From positions 1 to 64,000 of the forward strand of contig NZ_BMMS01000031.1 in assembly GCF_014646055.1 (NCBI RefSeq): 64,000 nucleotides of DNA. The letters are read 5' to 3'. The translations under genes were made by a program, and so were the position numbers. The notes beneath the pieces are model-generated. The model made no database searches, was not told where the DNA came from, and was given only the letters and a program-made list of their open reading frames with translations. Origin of the DNA: Wenjunlia tyrosinilytica (GTDB taxonomy: Bacteria > Actinomycetota > Actinomycetes > Streptomycetales > Streptomycetaceae). This document shows, in pieces, positions 7,869 through 16,219 of the stretch (the stretch's first letter is position 1; the number at the start of each line of letters is the position of its first letter).

Positions 7869-10253
7869 ATGGATGTGCGTGGCCTGGTGCGGTCGTTGGG
7901 TGTTGTCGGTTCGGTGAACGGGTGGCGGTCGCTGCGGGATTCGTGCAGACGGTACCGGCTGGACTCCCGGTACCTGCCCTCGCGCGGGGCGGGGCGCGCC
8001 CGGGTCCCGGGGACGGCGCGGGACGCGGAGCCGGTGCCCGGCGGGGGGCTGATCCACTTCACCCGGTCCACGCTGCGGGTGCGTGTGGCCGTGGGAGGCG
8101 CGGTGTTCTGCGGGTGGGACGGGGCGGACCCGGAGCCCTCGTACGGGCTGGGGTCGGGATGTCCCGAGGCCGACACCCGGGCGCTGCTGGAGCCGGACAA
8201 GGAGGGCGGCTGGCGGATCGTCTCGGAGCGGGTGCTGGTCGTCGTCACCACGCACGGGGCGGTGGAGATCCGTACCCCGGGCGGTGTGCTTCTGCGGCGT
8301 GATCTGCCACCGCGGTGGTGGGACGCCGAGGACGCGCCCACCGGGGAGGCGGACCGGGAGGGCACGGCGGAGAGCGTCGGTTCACGCTGGGTGCTGCGCT
8401 CGGAGCTGGCGGCGGACGCGGCGCTGTTCGGGCTGGGCGGCCGGGCGGCCGGGCCCCGGCTGCCGCAGGGGTCGTACCGGCTGTGGAACACCGACCCGGG
8501 CGGCTCCTTCGGGCCGCAGGACGATCCGCTGTACATCACCATGCCGGTCCAGACGGTGGTCTCGGACTCGGGCTGCCATCTGGTCTTCCACGACTGCACC
8601 TGGGACGGGCGGCTGATGCTGCGCGACGGTGTCGTCGGCGCGGGATCGGGGCACGACCACCCGGCGTGGTGCGAGCTGCGCATGGACGGCGGGCCGCTGC
8701 GGTACTGGGTGCTGGTCGGCACTCCCGCGCGCTTGCTCCAGGGGTGGACGGGGCTGACCGGCCAGCCCGCGCTGCCGCCGCGCTGGGCGCTGGGGCACCA
8801 GCACTCGCGGTGGGGGTTCGGGAACGCCGACGAGGTACGGCGCGTGGTGGCCGGGTACCGGGTGCGGGGTCTGCCCCTGTCCGCCCTGCACCTCGACATC
8901 GACCACTACGACGGCCACCGGATCTTCACCGTGGACCGCGAGAACTTCCCCGACCTGCCCGGACTGGCCGCGAGGCTGCGCGAGGACGGGGTGCGGACGG
9001 TCTCCATCGTGGACCCGGCGGCCAAGGCGGAGCCGGGCTGGGAGGTGTACGACAGCGGAACGCGCGTCGGCGCCTTCTGCCGGGACGCCCGCGGGCGCAC
9101 GGCGCGGGGGACGGTGTGGCCGGGCGCGGCGGTCTTCCCCGACTTCACCTCCCCGGACACCCGCAAGTGGTGGAGCGGGCTGTACGCGGAGCGGCTGGCG
9201 CAGGGCTTCGCCGGGGTGTGGCACGACATGAATGAGCCGACTTCCTTCCAGGCGTGGGGCGACCCGTCCCTTCCGCGCTCGACCCGGCACGCGCTGGAGG
9301 GGCGCGGCGGGGACCACCGTGAGGCGCACAACGTGTACGCGCTCCTGATGGCCCGGGCGGGGTACGAAGGGCTGCTGGAACTGCGTCCGGACCAGCGGCC
9401 GTTCCTGTTCTCGCGCTCGGGCTGGGCGGGGATGCAGCGCTACGGCGGCACCTGGTCGGGTGATGTGGCGACCGAGTGGGAGGGGCTGCGCGCCTCGCTG
9501 GCCCTCGTGGTGGGGCTGGGCCTGTGCGGGGTGCCGTACTCGGGCCCGGACGTGGGCGGTTTCAGCGGGCGCCCCTCGCCGGAGCTGTATCTGCGGTGGT
9601 TCCAGCTCGGGGCGTATCTGCCGTTCTTCCGGACGCACTCGGCGATAGGCGCCGGACAGCGGGAGCCGTGGGAGTTCGGGCCCGAGGTGCTGGGCCACGC
9701 CCGTTCCGCGCTGGAGAGCCGGGAACGGCTGATGCCGTACCTTTACACACTGGCGCACGAGGCCAGGCGCACGGGCGCGCCCTATGTGCGGCCGCTGTGG
9801 TGGAACGAGCCCGGGGACCGCGATCTGCGCGGCGTCGGTGACGCCTTCCTGCTCGGGGACGCGCTCCTCGTGGCGCCGGTGCTGGACCCGGGAGTGGTGC
9901 GCCGACCGGTCCGGCTGCCCGCGGGGCGCTGGTACGACCGGGACACCGGTGAGGTGTTCGAGGGCCCCGGCCGGGTGACCGTCGACGCGCCGCTGCGGCG
10001 GATCCCGGTGCTGGCGCGGGCGGGTTCCGTCGTGCCGGTGGCCGGGCCCGAGGACGAGGTGGAGCTGGAGGTGTGGGCCCCCGAGCAGGGCAGGACCGGC
10101 GGCGGGGTGCTCCTCACGGACGCCGGGGACGGGTGGGAGGATCCGGTGGAGGAGCGGTTCACCGTGCGCTGGGAGGGCGACCGGGTGGTGGTGGGACGTG
10201 AGGGCTGCGCCGAGGCCGGGTACGGGGTGCGGGTGCGCGGCGTCGGCGAGTGA
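7869..10253 (+). CDS. Glycoside hydrolase family 31 (alpha-glucosidase type)
   Basis: GH31 enzyme (794 aa) with no signal peptide, so probably a cytosolic exo-acting alpha-glycosidase. The nucleophile motif WHDMNEP places the catalytic Asp near residue 453. Downstream are FSRSGWAGMQRYGGTWSGD and the substrate-binding stretch GVPYSGPDVGGFSG. The N-terminal beta-sandwich and C-terminal all-beta domains have normal family lengths. The ATG at 7869 is chosen over 7821 because AAGG lies at a suitable distance. It is divergent from the acetoacetyl-CoA synthetase gene. Exact substrate (maltose-type, isomaltose or xyloside) cannot be read from sequence. Confidence 0.92.
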   Translation: MDVRGLVRSLGVVGSVNGWRSLRDSCRRYRLDSRYLPSRGAGRARVPGTARDAEPVPGGGLIHFTRSTLRVRVAVGGAVFCGWDGADPEPSYGLGSGCPEADTRALLEPDKEGGWRIVSERVLVVVTTHGAVEIRTPGGVLLRRDLPPRWWDAEDAPTGEADREGTAESVGSRWVLRSELAADAALFGLGGRAAGPRLPQGSYRLWNTDPGGSFGPQDDPLYITMPVQTVVSDSGCHLVFHDCTWDGRLMLRDGVVGAGSGHDHPAWCELRMDGGPLRYWVLVGTPARLLQGWTGLTGQPALPPRWALGHQHSRWGFGNADEVRRVVAGYRVRGLPLSALHLDIDHYDGHRIFTVDRENFPDLPGLAARLREDGVRTVSIVDPAAKAEPGWEVYDSGTRVGAFCRDARGRTARGTVWPGAAVFPDFTSPDTRKWWSGLYAERLAQGFAGVWHDMNEPTSFQAWGDPSLPRSTRHALEGRGGDHREAHNVYALLMARAGYEGLLELRPDQRPFLFSRSGWAGMQRYGGTWSGDVATEWEGLRASLALVVGLGLCGVPYSGPDVGGFSGRPSPELYLRWFQLGAYLPFFRTHSAIGAGQREPWEFGPEVLGHARSALESRERLMPYLYTLAHEARRTGAPYVRPLWWNEPGDRDLRGVGDAFLLGDALLVAPVLDPGVVRRPVRLPAGRWYDRDTGEVFEGPGRVTVDAPLRRIPVLARAGSVVPVAGPEDEVELEVWAPEQGRTGGGVLLTDAGDGWEDPVEERFTVRWEGDRVVVGREGCAEAGYGVRVRGVGE

Positions 10254-10343
10254 GGCGGGCACGGAGTCGCACGCGGGCGCCGACTCGGGCGCCGTCGCCT
10301 CGCGAGCCGAGCGCCTCACCCTCCGGACTCACAAGCCGCCGCC

Positions 10344-11159
10344 TCACACTGCGCCGCTCGGCGCGCCGCCGTTCCAAGTGAAGTGCGGGGCCCGGCGTTC
10401 GATGAAGGCGGCCAGTCCCTCGCGGACGTCGGACGAGGTGCGTGAGGCCTGCTCCCAGGCGCGGACCCGGGCGAGGTCGAGCGAGGGCGCGTCGATGAGG
10501 TCCTTGGCGGCCCGGACGGTCAGCTGCGAGCGGGAGGCGACGGTGCGGGCGAAGTCGTAGGCGCGCTGCGGGGCTTCGTCCCGGTCCCAGAGCTGGTCGA
10601 GCAGGCCGATGCGCAGCGCGTGGGCGGCGTCGATCAGCTCGCCCGAGAACAGCAGGTACTTCGCCGCTGACGCGCCGACCAGGGCCGCTGTGCGGCGGGT
10701 GGAGACGGCGTCGTAGACGATGCCGAGCTTGGCCGGGGTGATGCCCAAGCGGGCGGTCTCGTCGGCGAAGCGAAGGTCGCAGGCGGTGGCGAGCTGGCAG
10801 CCGCCACCGACGCAGGCACCGCTGATCAGGGCGATGGTCGGCTTGGGGAAGGCGGCGAGGGCCTGCTCGGCGGCCGCGCTGAGCGCGTGGTAGGCGTCGG
10901 CCGCCTCCGCCGTGGCGTAGTGGTCGAGCAGTTCATGGATGTCGGCTCCGGCGCTGAAGACGCCGTCGGTGCCGGTGAGGACCAGCACGGAGGTGTCGGG
11001 GTCGTGGGCGAACGTGGCCAGGATGCCGGGGATCGCGGCCCACATCGCCGCGGTCAGGGCTCCGCGTGCCTGCGGCCGGTCGATGCGCAGGGTGGCCACG
11101 CCGTCCTCGGTGTGCGCGCGCAGCCCTTCCGTGCCGGTGTCGATCTGCCGTGCACCCAT
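10344..11159 (-). CDS. Enoyl-CoA hydratase/isomerase family protein
   Basis: Crotonase-fold protein (271 aa) that probably hydrates or isomerises an enoyl-CoA in the cytosol. The oxyanion-hole motifs are FSAGADIHELL and SGACVGGGCQLATACDLRFA. The start has AGGAG at good spacing. A 9-bp tandem repeat fills the gap to the upstream Nudix gene on the same strand. The substrate cannot be assigned, and it is not close to the acyl-CoA block at 53-63 kb. Confidence 0.88.
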   Translation of the reverse strand: MGARQIDTGTEGLRAHTEDGVATLRIDRPQARGALTAAMWAAIPGILATFAHDPDTSVLVLTGTDGVFSAGADIHELLDHYATAEAADAYHALSAAAEQALAAFPKPTIALISGACVGGGCQLATACDLRFADETARLGITPAKLGIVYDAVSTRRTAALVGASAAKYLLFSGELIDAAHALRIGLLDQLWDRDEAPQRAYDFARTVASRSQLTVRAAKDLIDAPSLDLARVRAWEQASRTSSDVREGLAAFIERRAPHFTWNGGAPSGAV

Positions 11160-11282
11160 GCTGCCGCTCCTCGCCCCTACGCCGTGTGACCTGTGGCGCC
11201 ACGATATCCGGGCCGGGTGGGGGCACCGGCTGCGGGCGGGGGTCTGCCGGCCTGCTGGGCCTGATGCGCCTGCTGGGCGCGT

Positions 11283-11400
11283 CGGGTCTGTTTGGCCTGT
11301 CAGGTCTGTCAGGTCTGTCAGGTCTGCGGGTCTGCGGGTCTGCCGGGTCTCTGACGTCTGTCAGGTCTGTCAGGTCTGCCGGGTCTGCCGGCCGACAGGT
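11283..11400. repeat. Degenerate 9-bp tandem repeat
   Basis: Many copies of TCAGGTCTG and variants such as CGGGTCTG fill most of the gap between the enoyl-CoA hydratase gene and the Nudix gene. No open frame with a coding signature runs through it. Confidence 0.75.
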
Positions 11401-11411
11401 GGGCGGAAGGA

Positions 11412-11945
11412 CTAGACGTACAGTCCGTCGAACCAGCAGCGGGCCGCCCTGGTGTGCAGGGGGAAGGCGAGCTCGATCGGAGCGGGCAGGAACTCCCAGC
11501 CCTCGGTCTCGTCGGTGGGCACCGACAGGGGCAGCCGGGTGATGTTGCGCTCCTCGAGCAGGCCGAAGACGAGCAGGTGCCCGGCGCGGGAGCTGAGGGT
11601 GTCGGCGAGCCGGACCTCGTTGACGTCCGCCGGGATGCCGGTCTCCTCGCCGAGCTCGCGTACGAGCGCTTCCTGCCAGGTCTCGCCGTGGTCGATGAAC
11701 CCGCCGGGCAGGGCGAGTTGGCCGCGTCCGGGTTCGATGGTGCGGCGCACGACGGCGAGACCGAGGGGGTCGGTGCCTCTGCGCACGGGCAGGAGCGCCA
11801 CGGCCACGGGGAGCGGGTTCCGGTACGTCGTCCCGCCGCAATGGGCGCAACGCCGCGGCCAGTCGGGCTCGGGGTGGACGAATGCGTTACCGCAATAGGA
11901 ACAGTAGGCGTCCTTGACGCGAACAGTGTCGTCTGTGGCTGGCAC
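11412..11945 (-). CDS. Nudix hydrolase with N-terminal zinc ribbon
   Basis: Cytosolic hydrolase (177 aa) of nucleoside-diphosphate-linked compounds. A zinc ribbon (CSYCGNAF then RRCAHCGG, about residues 12-38) precedes a Nudix domain with the box GGFIDHGETWQEALVRELGE. The zinc ribbon plus Nudix layout recalls the NADH pyrophosphatase branch, but that is only suggestive. An upstream ATG at 12029 would overlap the divergent promoter. The GTG at 11945 gives VPATDD and has TACAGT six bases upstream, fitting a -10 element and a leaderless transcript. It is divergent from the dipeptidase gene, 84 bases away. Confidence 0.87.
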   Translation of the reverse strand: MPATDDTVRVKDAYCSYCGNAFVHPEPDWPRRCAHCGGTTYRNPLPVAVALLPVRRGTDPLGLAVVRRTIEPGRGQLALPGGFIDHGETWQEALVRELGEETGIPADVNEVRLADTLSSRAGHLLVFGLLEERNITRLPLSVPTDETEGWEFLPAPIELAFPLHTRAARCWFDGLYV

Positions 11946-12029
11946 GGTCGGACTGTAGCGGGTGCCGCCGACGCTGGGGAGGCCGAACGCCCCACTGTGC
12001 CGCCATGGATGACCTGCTATGAAGTGCAC

Positions 12030-12863
12030 ATGCCGATGTCACCGTCTCGCGCCGCCGCTGTCGTGATGGCCTGCTTCGCCGCCCTGCTGGTGGGCCCCGC
12101 GCCCGGCGCCCGGGCTCATCCCGCACCAGCCCATGGCCAACTCTCCAAAGCACCAAGGGAGTTCGTCGCCCTGCGCGATGTGGATCCGTCCATCCTCCAG
12201 GACATCCGCTACCGCGGCAGGCACAACTTCGTCGGCCGTCGTGTCGTCGGATACCGGCAGCCGATGTGCATCCTGACCCGTCCCGCAGCCGAGGCGCTCC
12301 GCGGCGCTCAGCGGGTGCTCCTGCGCAAGGGCTACACCCTCAAGGTCTACGACTGTTTCCGGCCGCAGCGGGCCGTGAACGACTTCGTGCGCTGGGCCGA
12401 GGACCTCGGCGACGAACGGATGAAGGCGGAGTTCTATCCGCGCGTGGACAAATCGGCGCTCTTCCGGGACGGCTACATCGCCGAGAAATCCGGACACAGC
12501 CGCGGCAGCACCTTCGACATCACGCTGGTCCGGCTGCCGGTGCGGCCGCAGCCCCCTTACCATCCGGGGAAGCCGCTGAAGAGCTGCTTCGCCCCGGTGG
12601 ACGAGCGCTTCCCCGACAACACGGTGGACATGGGCACGGGGTTCGACTGCTTCGACACGCTCGCCCACACCGCCGATCCAAGGATCACCGGGGCCGCCAG
12701 GGCCAACCGGGACCTGCTGAAGGACACCCTCGACGCGGCCGGGTTCACCAACTACCCGAACGAGTGGTGGCACTACACGCTGAGGAATGAACCCTTCCCC
12801 GACACGTACTTCGACTTCCCCGTCTCCCGGCGCTCCCTCTTGTCCCCGGCCGTCGGGCCGTAG
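12030..12863 (+). CDS. Secreted D-Ala-D-Ala dipeptidase (VanX-type, peptidase M15D)
   Basis: Zinc peptidase (277 aa) predicted to cleave D-alanyl-D-alanine outside the cytoplasm. The signal peptide spans about residues 1-30, ending near PGARAHP. The metal-binding motif SGHSRGSTFD gives His156 and Asp163, and the catalytic EWWH gives Glu245 and His248. Export argues for cell-wall peptide recycling rather than cytosolic vancomycin resistance, since VanX itself is cytosolic. The start at 12030 (MPMSPSR) is followed six bases later by another ATG, and either is possible. Its last 91 bases overlap the convergent PurA-like gene. Confidence 0.9.
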   Translation: MPMSPSRAAAVVMACFAALLVGPAPGARAHPAPAHGQLSKAPREFVALRDVDPSILQDIRYRGRHNFVGRRVVGYRQPMCILTRPAAEALRGAQRVLLRKGYTLKVYDCFRPQRAVNDFVRWAEDLGDERMKAEFYPRVDKSALFRDGYIAEKSGHSRGSTFDITLVRLPVRPQPPYHPGKPLKSCFAPVDERFPDNTVDMGTGFDCFDTLAHTADPRITGAARANRDLLKDTLDAAGFTNYPNEWWHYTLRNEPFPDTYFDFPVSRRSLLSPAVGP

Positions 12864-14092
12864 GACTCGAGGACGACGGGCGCGCGGAGTACGTCGCCGA
12901 CAGCGTCGGACCAGTCGTCGGGGCCGGGGACGCGGTGCTCGGCGGGGGTCGCCCGCATCAGTCGCCGGGTCAGCCGAGCGCGGCTGTCGAGGTCTCCTTC
13001 GGGTCCCGTGGGCAGCCGCCGCACGCGTTCGCCGTCGATGTCGTAGCCGGTGACCAGGCGCAGTCCGGGTGAGCGCCCCGGTGCGTCGAGGTGGGTGAGG
13101 GCCAGGGCGTCCACTCCCCCGCAGACCTCCAGGGCGTAGGCGTGGGCGACGGCGTCGAAGTGCCCGATGCGGAAGGCGCCTTGCCAGGGTCCGTGCCCGT
13201 TGTGCGGCTCGGGCAGCGAGACGGCGAGCTCAGGGTCCTCCGTCGGCAGCGGGCCGGGGCCGTGCCGGGTGGTGTAGGCGCGGACCACACCGAGGCGCAG
13301 CGCGCAGCCGGGCTGCCCGGCTTCGGCGAGCAAGGTCTCGGCAGGGGCGAAGGTGGTCGTGGACCAGGTCGTGTAGGGGTGGAAGCCGTGCCACTCGTCG
13401 AGGAGCACCCCTTGGGCGCCCTCGAAGACGACGGGGCCCCGGCGCAGCAGCCGCGCGAGGTGGCCGTCGTCCACAAGGGCGACGGCGTCGGCGAACGCGA
13501 CGAAGGCCGCGACGCAGTCCTCGACGGCCGGGGCGTCCAGCGGGCCGAGCTCGCCGGTGAGCCGGTCGCGCAGACGGGTGAGTTTGCGGCGCAGTACGGC
13601 GGGTTGCGCGCAGTCGCCGGCGGTGGGGGCGTCCACGGGGTGCTCGAGCGCGTAGGAGGCGGTCTCCCCGATGCCCATGCCGCATGAGCCGTGCCGGGCG
13701 GCTCCCCTGGCGAGCTCCCTCGTCCGGTTGGCGGCCGCGTGGTACGGCGTGGTCAGCAGGGCGCGGCGGTCCACGGTCAGCAGGTCCAGGGCACCGGGGA
13801 CGCCGACGGCGGTGAGGTGGCGGGCTTCGGCGGCGAGCGCGAGCGGGTCCACGAGCATGAACCGGGACAGGTGCGTCGCGGTGCCCGGGGTGAAGCCGCC
13901 GGAGCCGAACTGGGCGAAGGTGTGGTGCCGGCCGTCGGGGGTGACGACGTTGTGGGCGGCCTGGGCACCTCCGTTGAAGCGGACGACCGTGTGGACCGGC
14001 CCGCCCCCACCCCAGGGGTGGGCGCAGAGCCGGTCCACGACGGTGCCCTTCCCGGCATCGCCGTGGCCGAGGTCGACGACGATGGTGTGCAC
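12773..14092 (-). CDS. Divergent adenylosuccinate synthetase homologue
   Basis: PurA-fold ligase (439 aa). The P-loop reads GHGDAGKGT where PurA has WGDEGKGK, so the catalytic Asp is kept but Glu is lost. YTTRHGPGPLPTE matches the PurA core. However, the aspartate-binding loop (TTGRxRRxGW in PurA) reads GPWQGAFRIGHFD, and the guanine-binding TKLD reads THLD. GGHNAGH reads GGAQAAH. I infer a purine-nucleotide-dependent ligase with a changed amine donor and perhaps a changed nucleotide, not housekeeping purine synthesis. GTG start, overlapping the vWA stop codon by one base (TAGTG), so translation is coupled. Last gene of the four-gene operon; it overlaps the dipeptidase gene by 91 bases. Confidence 0.8.
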   Translation of the reverse strand: MHTIVVDLGHGDAGKGTVVDRLCAHPWGGGGPVHTVVRFNGGAQAAHNVVTPDGRHHTFAQFGSGGFTPGTATHLSRFMLVDPLALAAEARHLTAVGVPGALDLLTVDRRALLTTPYHAAANRTRELARGAARHGSCGMGIGETASYALEHPVDAPTAGDCAQPAVLRRKLTRLRDRLTGELGPLDAPAVEDCVAAFVAFADAVALVDDGHLARLLRRGPVVFEGAQGVLLDEWHGFHPYTTWSTTTFAPAETLLAEAGQPGCALRLGVVRAYTTRHGPGPLPTEDPELAVSLPEPHNGHGPWQGAFRIGHFDAVAHAYALEVCGGVDALALTHLDAPGRSPGLRLVTGYDIDGERVRRLPTGPEGDLDSRARLTRRLMRATPAEHRVPGPDDWSDAVGDVLRAPVVLESYGPTAGDKRERRETGKSKYVSGKGSFLSV

Positions 14093-15111
14093 TACAGCCT
14101 CGTGGTGGTGGACGGCCCGTGGTCGGCGCCGTCGTGCGACGAGGGGTCGATCAGCGGGGAGTCGCTGACGGCGATCGTCGCCCGTTCCCGGCCGAGGGTG
14201 GCCAGCGCGCGCCCCACCGAGTCGCCCGCCGTGGAGCCGACGTCGGCGAGGTCCTCGAGGCCGGCCTCGAGGTCGATCGCCTCTTCGCCGAGCCCGATGG
14301 TCAGGGCGATGGTCTCGCAGACGGCGTCGAGGTCGTCGAGTTCGACGACGTTCTGGCCGAGCAGTCCCTGCCAGCGCTGGAGGATGTCGGTGTTGCCGAC
14401 ATGGCTCGCGCCCTGCGGCACGATGAAGTACACGTCGAACTTGCGGCGCAGTTCGGCCAGAATCGCGGTCACGGGGATGTCGGCCTCCAGCGTGTCACCG
14501 AACACCTCCCTCACCTCACGGGCCTTGACCTTGCCGTACGGCATCTCGTCGCCTATGAGGAAGAGGTAGCCGCGGCGTCCGCGCTTCTCGTGGCAGTCCA
14601 GGGCGGTGTGCCTGGCCATGGCGTACAGGGCGAGCTCGTAGGACTCGGTGAGCTGCCCGCCTCCGCCGCCTTCGAGCAGGATGTTGCCGAGGTCGTCGTC
14701 CATGCGGTTGTCGGACTCGAACTGACCGAGTTGGAGCGGCACGCGGTCGCAGGTGGCGTCGCCGACGGCGCCGAAGAGGATCTGCGGGTGCTCGACGTAT
14801 CCCTTGCGCAGGATCAGTCCGAACAGCGAGGGCAGCTTGGTCTGCAGGATGCGCGGCACCGACCGCATGGAGCCGGTGACGTCGAAGATGACCGAGATGG
14901 CCAGTGAGGTCGGGTGCTCGTCGCAGTCGCGGCTCTCCCTGACCTTGCCGCCCTTGAGGGCGGCGGGGTCGAGGGAGGGGTGGGCCTTCCAGTCGCGGCG
15001 GGGCGCGGAGGCGGTGACCCGGTCGCTGTAGTCGAAGGCGCTCGCTCCCGAGGCGGCGCGGTAGTCGGCGGCGGCGGTGTAGACATCGGTGGACCAGCGT
15101 CCACTGCCCAT
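14092..15111 (-). CDS. von Willebrand factor A domain protein
   Basis: Cytosolic vWA protein (339 aa) with no signal peptide. The metal-ion site appears as FDVTGSM (DxTGS form) near residue 78. A Gly-rich turn follows (EGGGGGQLTESYELALYAMA), then the strand YLFLIGDEMPYG. An acidic C-terminal tail follows. vWA proteins usually bind partners through the metal site, so it may bridge the pseudokinase and the PurA-like enzyme in the same operon. GGGGGAG lies upstream of the ATG. A 112-base gap with five degenerate 18-bp repeats separates it from the pseudokinase gene. Confidence 0.82.
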   Translation of the reverse strand: MGSGRWSTDVYTAAADYRAASGASAFDYSDRVTASAPRRDWKAHPSLDPAALKGGKVRESRDCDEHPTSLAISVIFDVTGSMRSVPRILQTKLPSLFGLILRKGYVEHPQILFGAVGDATCDRVPLQLGQFESDNRMDDDLGNILLEGGGGGQLTESYELALYAMARHTALDCHEKRGRRGYLFLIGDEMPYGKVKAREVREVFGDTLEADIPVTAILAELRRKFDVYFIVPQGASHVGNTDILQRWQGLLGQNVVELDDLDAVCETIALTIGLGEEAIDLEAGLEDLADVGSTAGDSVGRALATLGRERATIAVSDSPLIDPSSHDGADHGPSTTTRL

Positions 15112-15135
15112 GGTGTTCTCCCCCTGAGTGATGCG

Positions 15136-15235
15136 GTTCGGTTGGCGCGTGCGTTCGGTTACCGCTTGGTGTTCGGTTACCGCTTGGCGTCCGCGTGGTG
15201 TTCGGTTGGCGAGTGATGTTCGGTCAGCGCGTGGT
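15136..15235. repeat. Degenerate 18-bp repeats between pseudokinase and vWA genes
   Basis: Five copies beginning GTTCGGT(T/C) start at 15136, 15153, 15171, 15200 and 15218. Two of them share GTTCGGTTACCGCTTGG. Spacings are 17, 18, 29 and 18 bases. The last copy runs into the 3' end of the pseudokinase gene. Confidence 0.8.
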
Positions 15236-16219
15236 GAAGGGCCGGAAGGTGCGCGGCCCGTAGAGGCGTTCGAGCAGGTCGTCCAGTTCGGCCAGGAGCT
15301 TCCAGGCGTCCTGCGGACGGCGCGCCTGGGCGGGAAGGGTGCAGCCGCGCAGGAACGAGCGCAGCGGCCGCGGGGCCAACGGACCCATCAGGTGCTCCAG
15401 GCACTTGGACGCCAGATGGATGTCGGTGGCGGCGGTGGCGGGGCGGCGTCCGGTGACCTCGTGCGGGTACCAGTCGCGGTACCGCTCCACGAGAGCCGGA
15501 ATTGTCTGCTCTCCCCCGGCCTCCACCGAGTAGCACCAGTCGACGAGTGCCAGCCCGTGGTGGTGCGGATGGACGAGGACGTGGTCCGGCAGGACGGCAC
15601 CGTGCACCACGCCCGCGCGGTGCGCCCAGCCGAGGGCGACCAGGAGGCGGCGCCACATCCAGGCGGCGTCGCGCGGATCGAGCCCCTCGGGGTGCGCGGA
15701 ACGGACTTCGGTGAGGGTGCGGAACCCCCTCAGTCGCTCCAGGGCGTTGACCCTGCGCTCGGCCCCCGCCCCCGACTCCCGGTGCCGGAATGCCTCGAGG
15801 AGCCTGGGCGCGTAGGCACGGTGCCGCGGATCGCCCCGGCGGTCGAGCCGGGTGAGGGCACGGGCCTCACGCTCCATCAGGTCGTTGTCCCGGGACTGGC
15901 GGGGAATCTTCAGCAGGATGCCGTCACCGGCCTCCCTGAGCACGGCGAGGTCGCCGCCCACGTGGACGGGGCCGAGGGTGTAGGTGCGGGTGGAGGTCGT
16001 GAGGGTCGGCGCCTTGCGGCGCTCCCACAGCGTGGTGAGGGCGCGGAAGGCGGCCTGTGCCTCGTCCTTGCGGTGGTCGGGTACGGCGTCGGGGTGGAGC
16101 AGCCGGGCGAGCCGGTGGTAGCGGCGGGCGGCGGTGGCCCCGCCGCCGGGGAAGAGGTCACCGGGCGTGGCGGCCGCTTCAAGGAGAGCCAGCGCGTCGT
16201 CCAGGGTCACCGGGTTCAT
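15224..16219 (-). CDS. J-domain / pseudokinase fusion
   Basis: Protein of 331 aa. The N-terminal 75 residues resemble a DnaJ domain: YHRLARLLHPDAVPDHRKDE holds the HPD triad, followed by AFRALTTLWERR. The rest is a protein-kinase-like fold with a beta-3 lysine (GILLKIPR) and helix-C Glu (MEREARALTRL). The catalytic loop reads VVHGAVLPDHVL where kinases have HRDLKPANVL, so the catalytic Asp and the metal-binding Asn are both missing; the DFG position reads VDW. I infer a nucleotide-sensing or scaffold pseudokinase that may recruit an Hsp70 through the J domain. It overlaps the Nudix gene by ATGA. Confidence 0.8.
   Translation of the reverse strand: MNPVTLDDALALLEAAATPGDLFPGGGATAARRYHRLARLLHPDAVPDHRKDEAQAAFRALTTLWERRKAPTLTTSTRTYTLGPVHVGGDLAVLREAGDGILLKIPRQSRDNDLMEREARALTRLDRRGDPRHRAYAPRLLEAFRHRESGAGAERRVNALERLRGFRTLTEVRSAHPEGLDPRDAAWMWRRLLVALGWAHRAGVVHGAVLPDHVLVHPHHHGLALVDWCYSVEAGGEQTIPALVERYRDWYPHEVTGRRPATAATDIHLASKCLEHLMGPLAPRPLRSFLRGCTLPAQARRPQDAWKLLAELDDLLERLYGPRTFRPFTTR

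Noticed and set aside
8382-10319. 645-aa open frame on the minus strand
   Set aside because: Shadow of the GH31 gene.
12030-12863. Vancomycin-resistance VanX
   Set aside because: The protein has a signal peptide and no vanH, vanA, vanR or vanS gene is next to it.
12773-14092. PurZ (phage 2-aminoadenine pathway) identity for the PurA-like protein
   Set aside because: The catalytic Asp typical of PurA is kept and no phage or other dZ-pathway genes are nearby.
15136-15235. Possible CRISPR array
   Set aside because: Units are only 17-29 bases, degenerate and contiguous, with no unique spacers and no cas genes.
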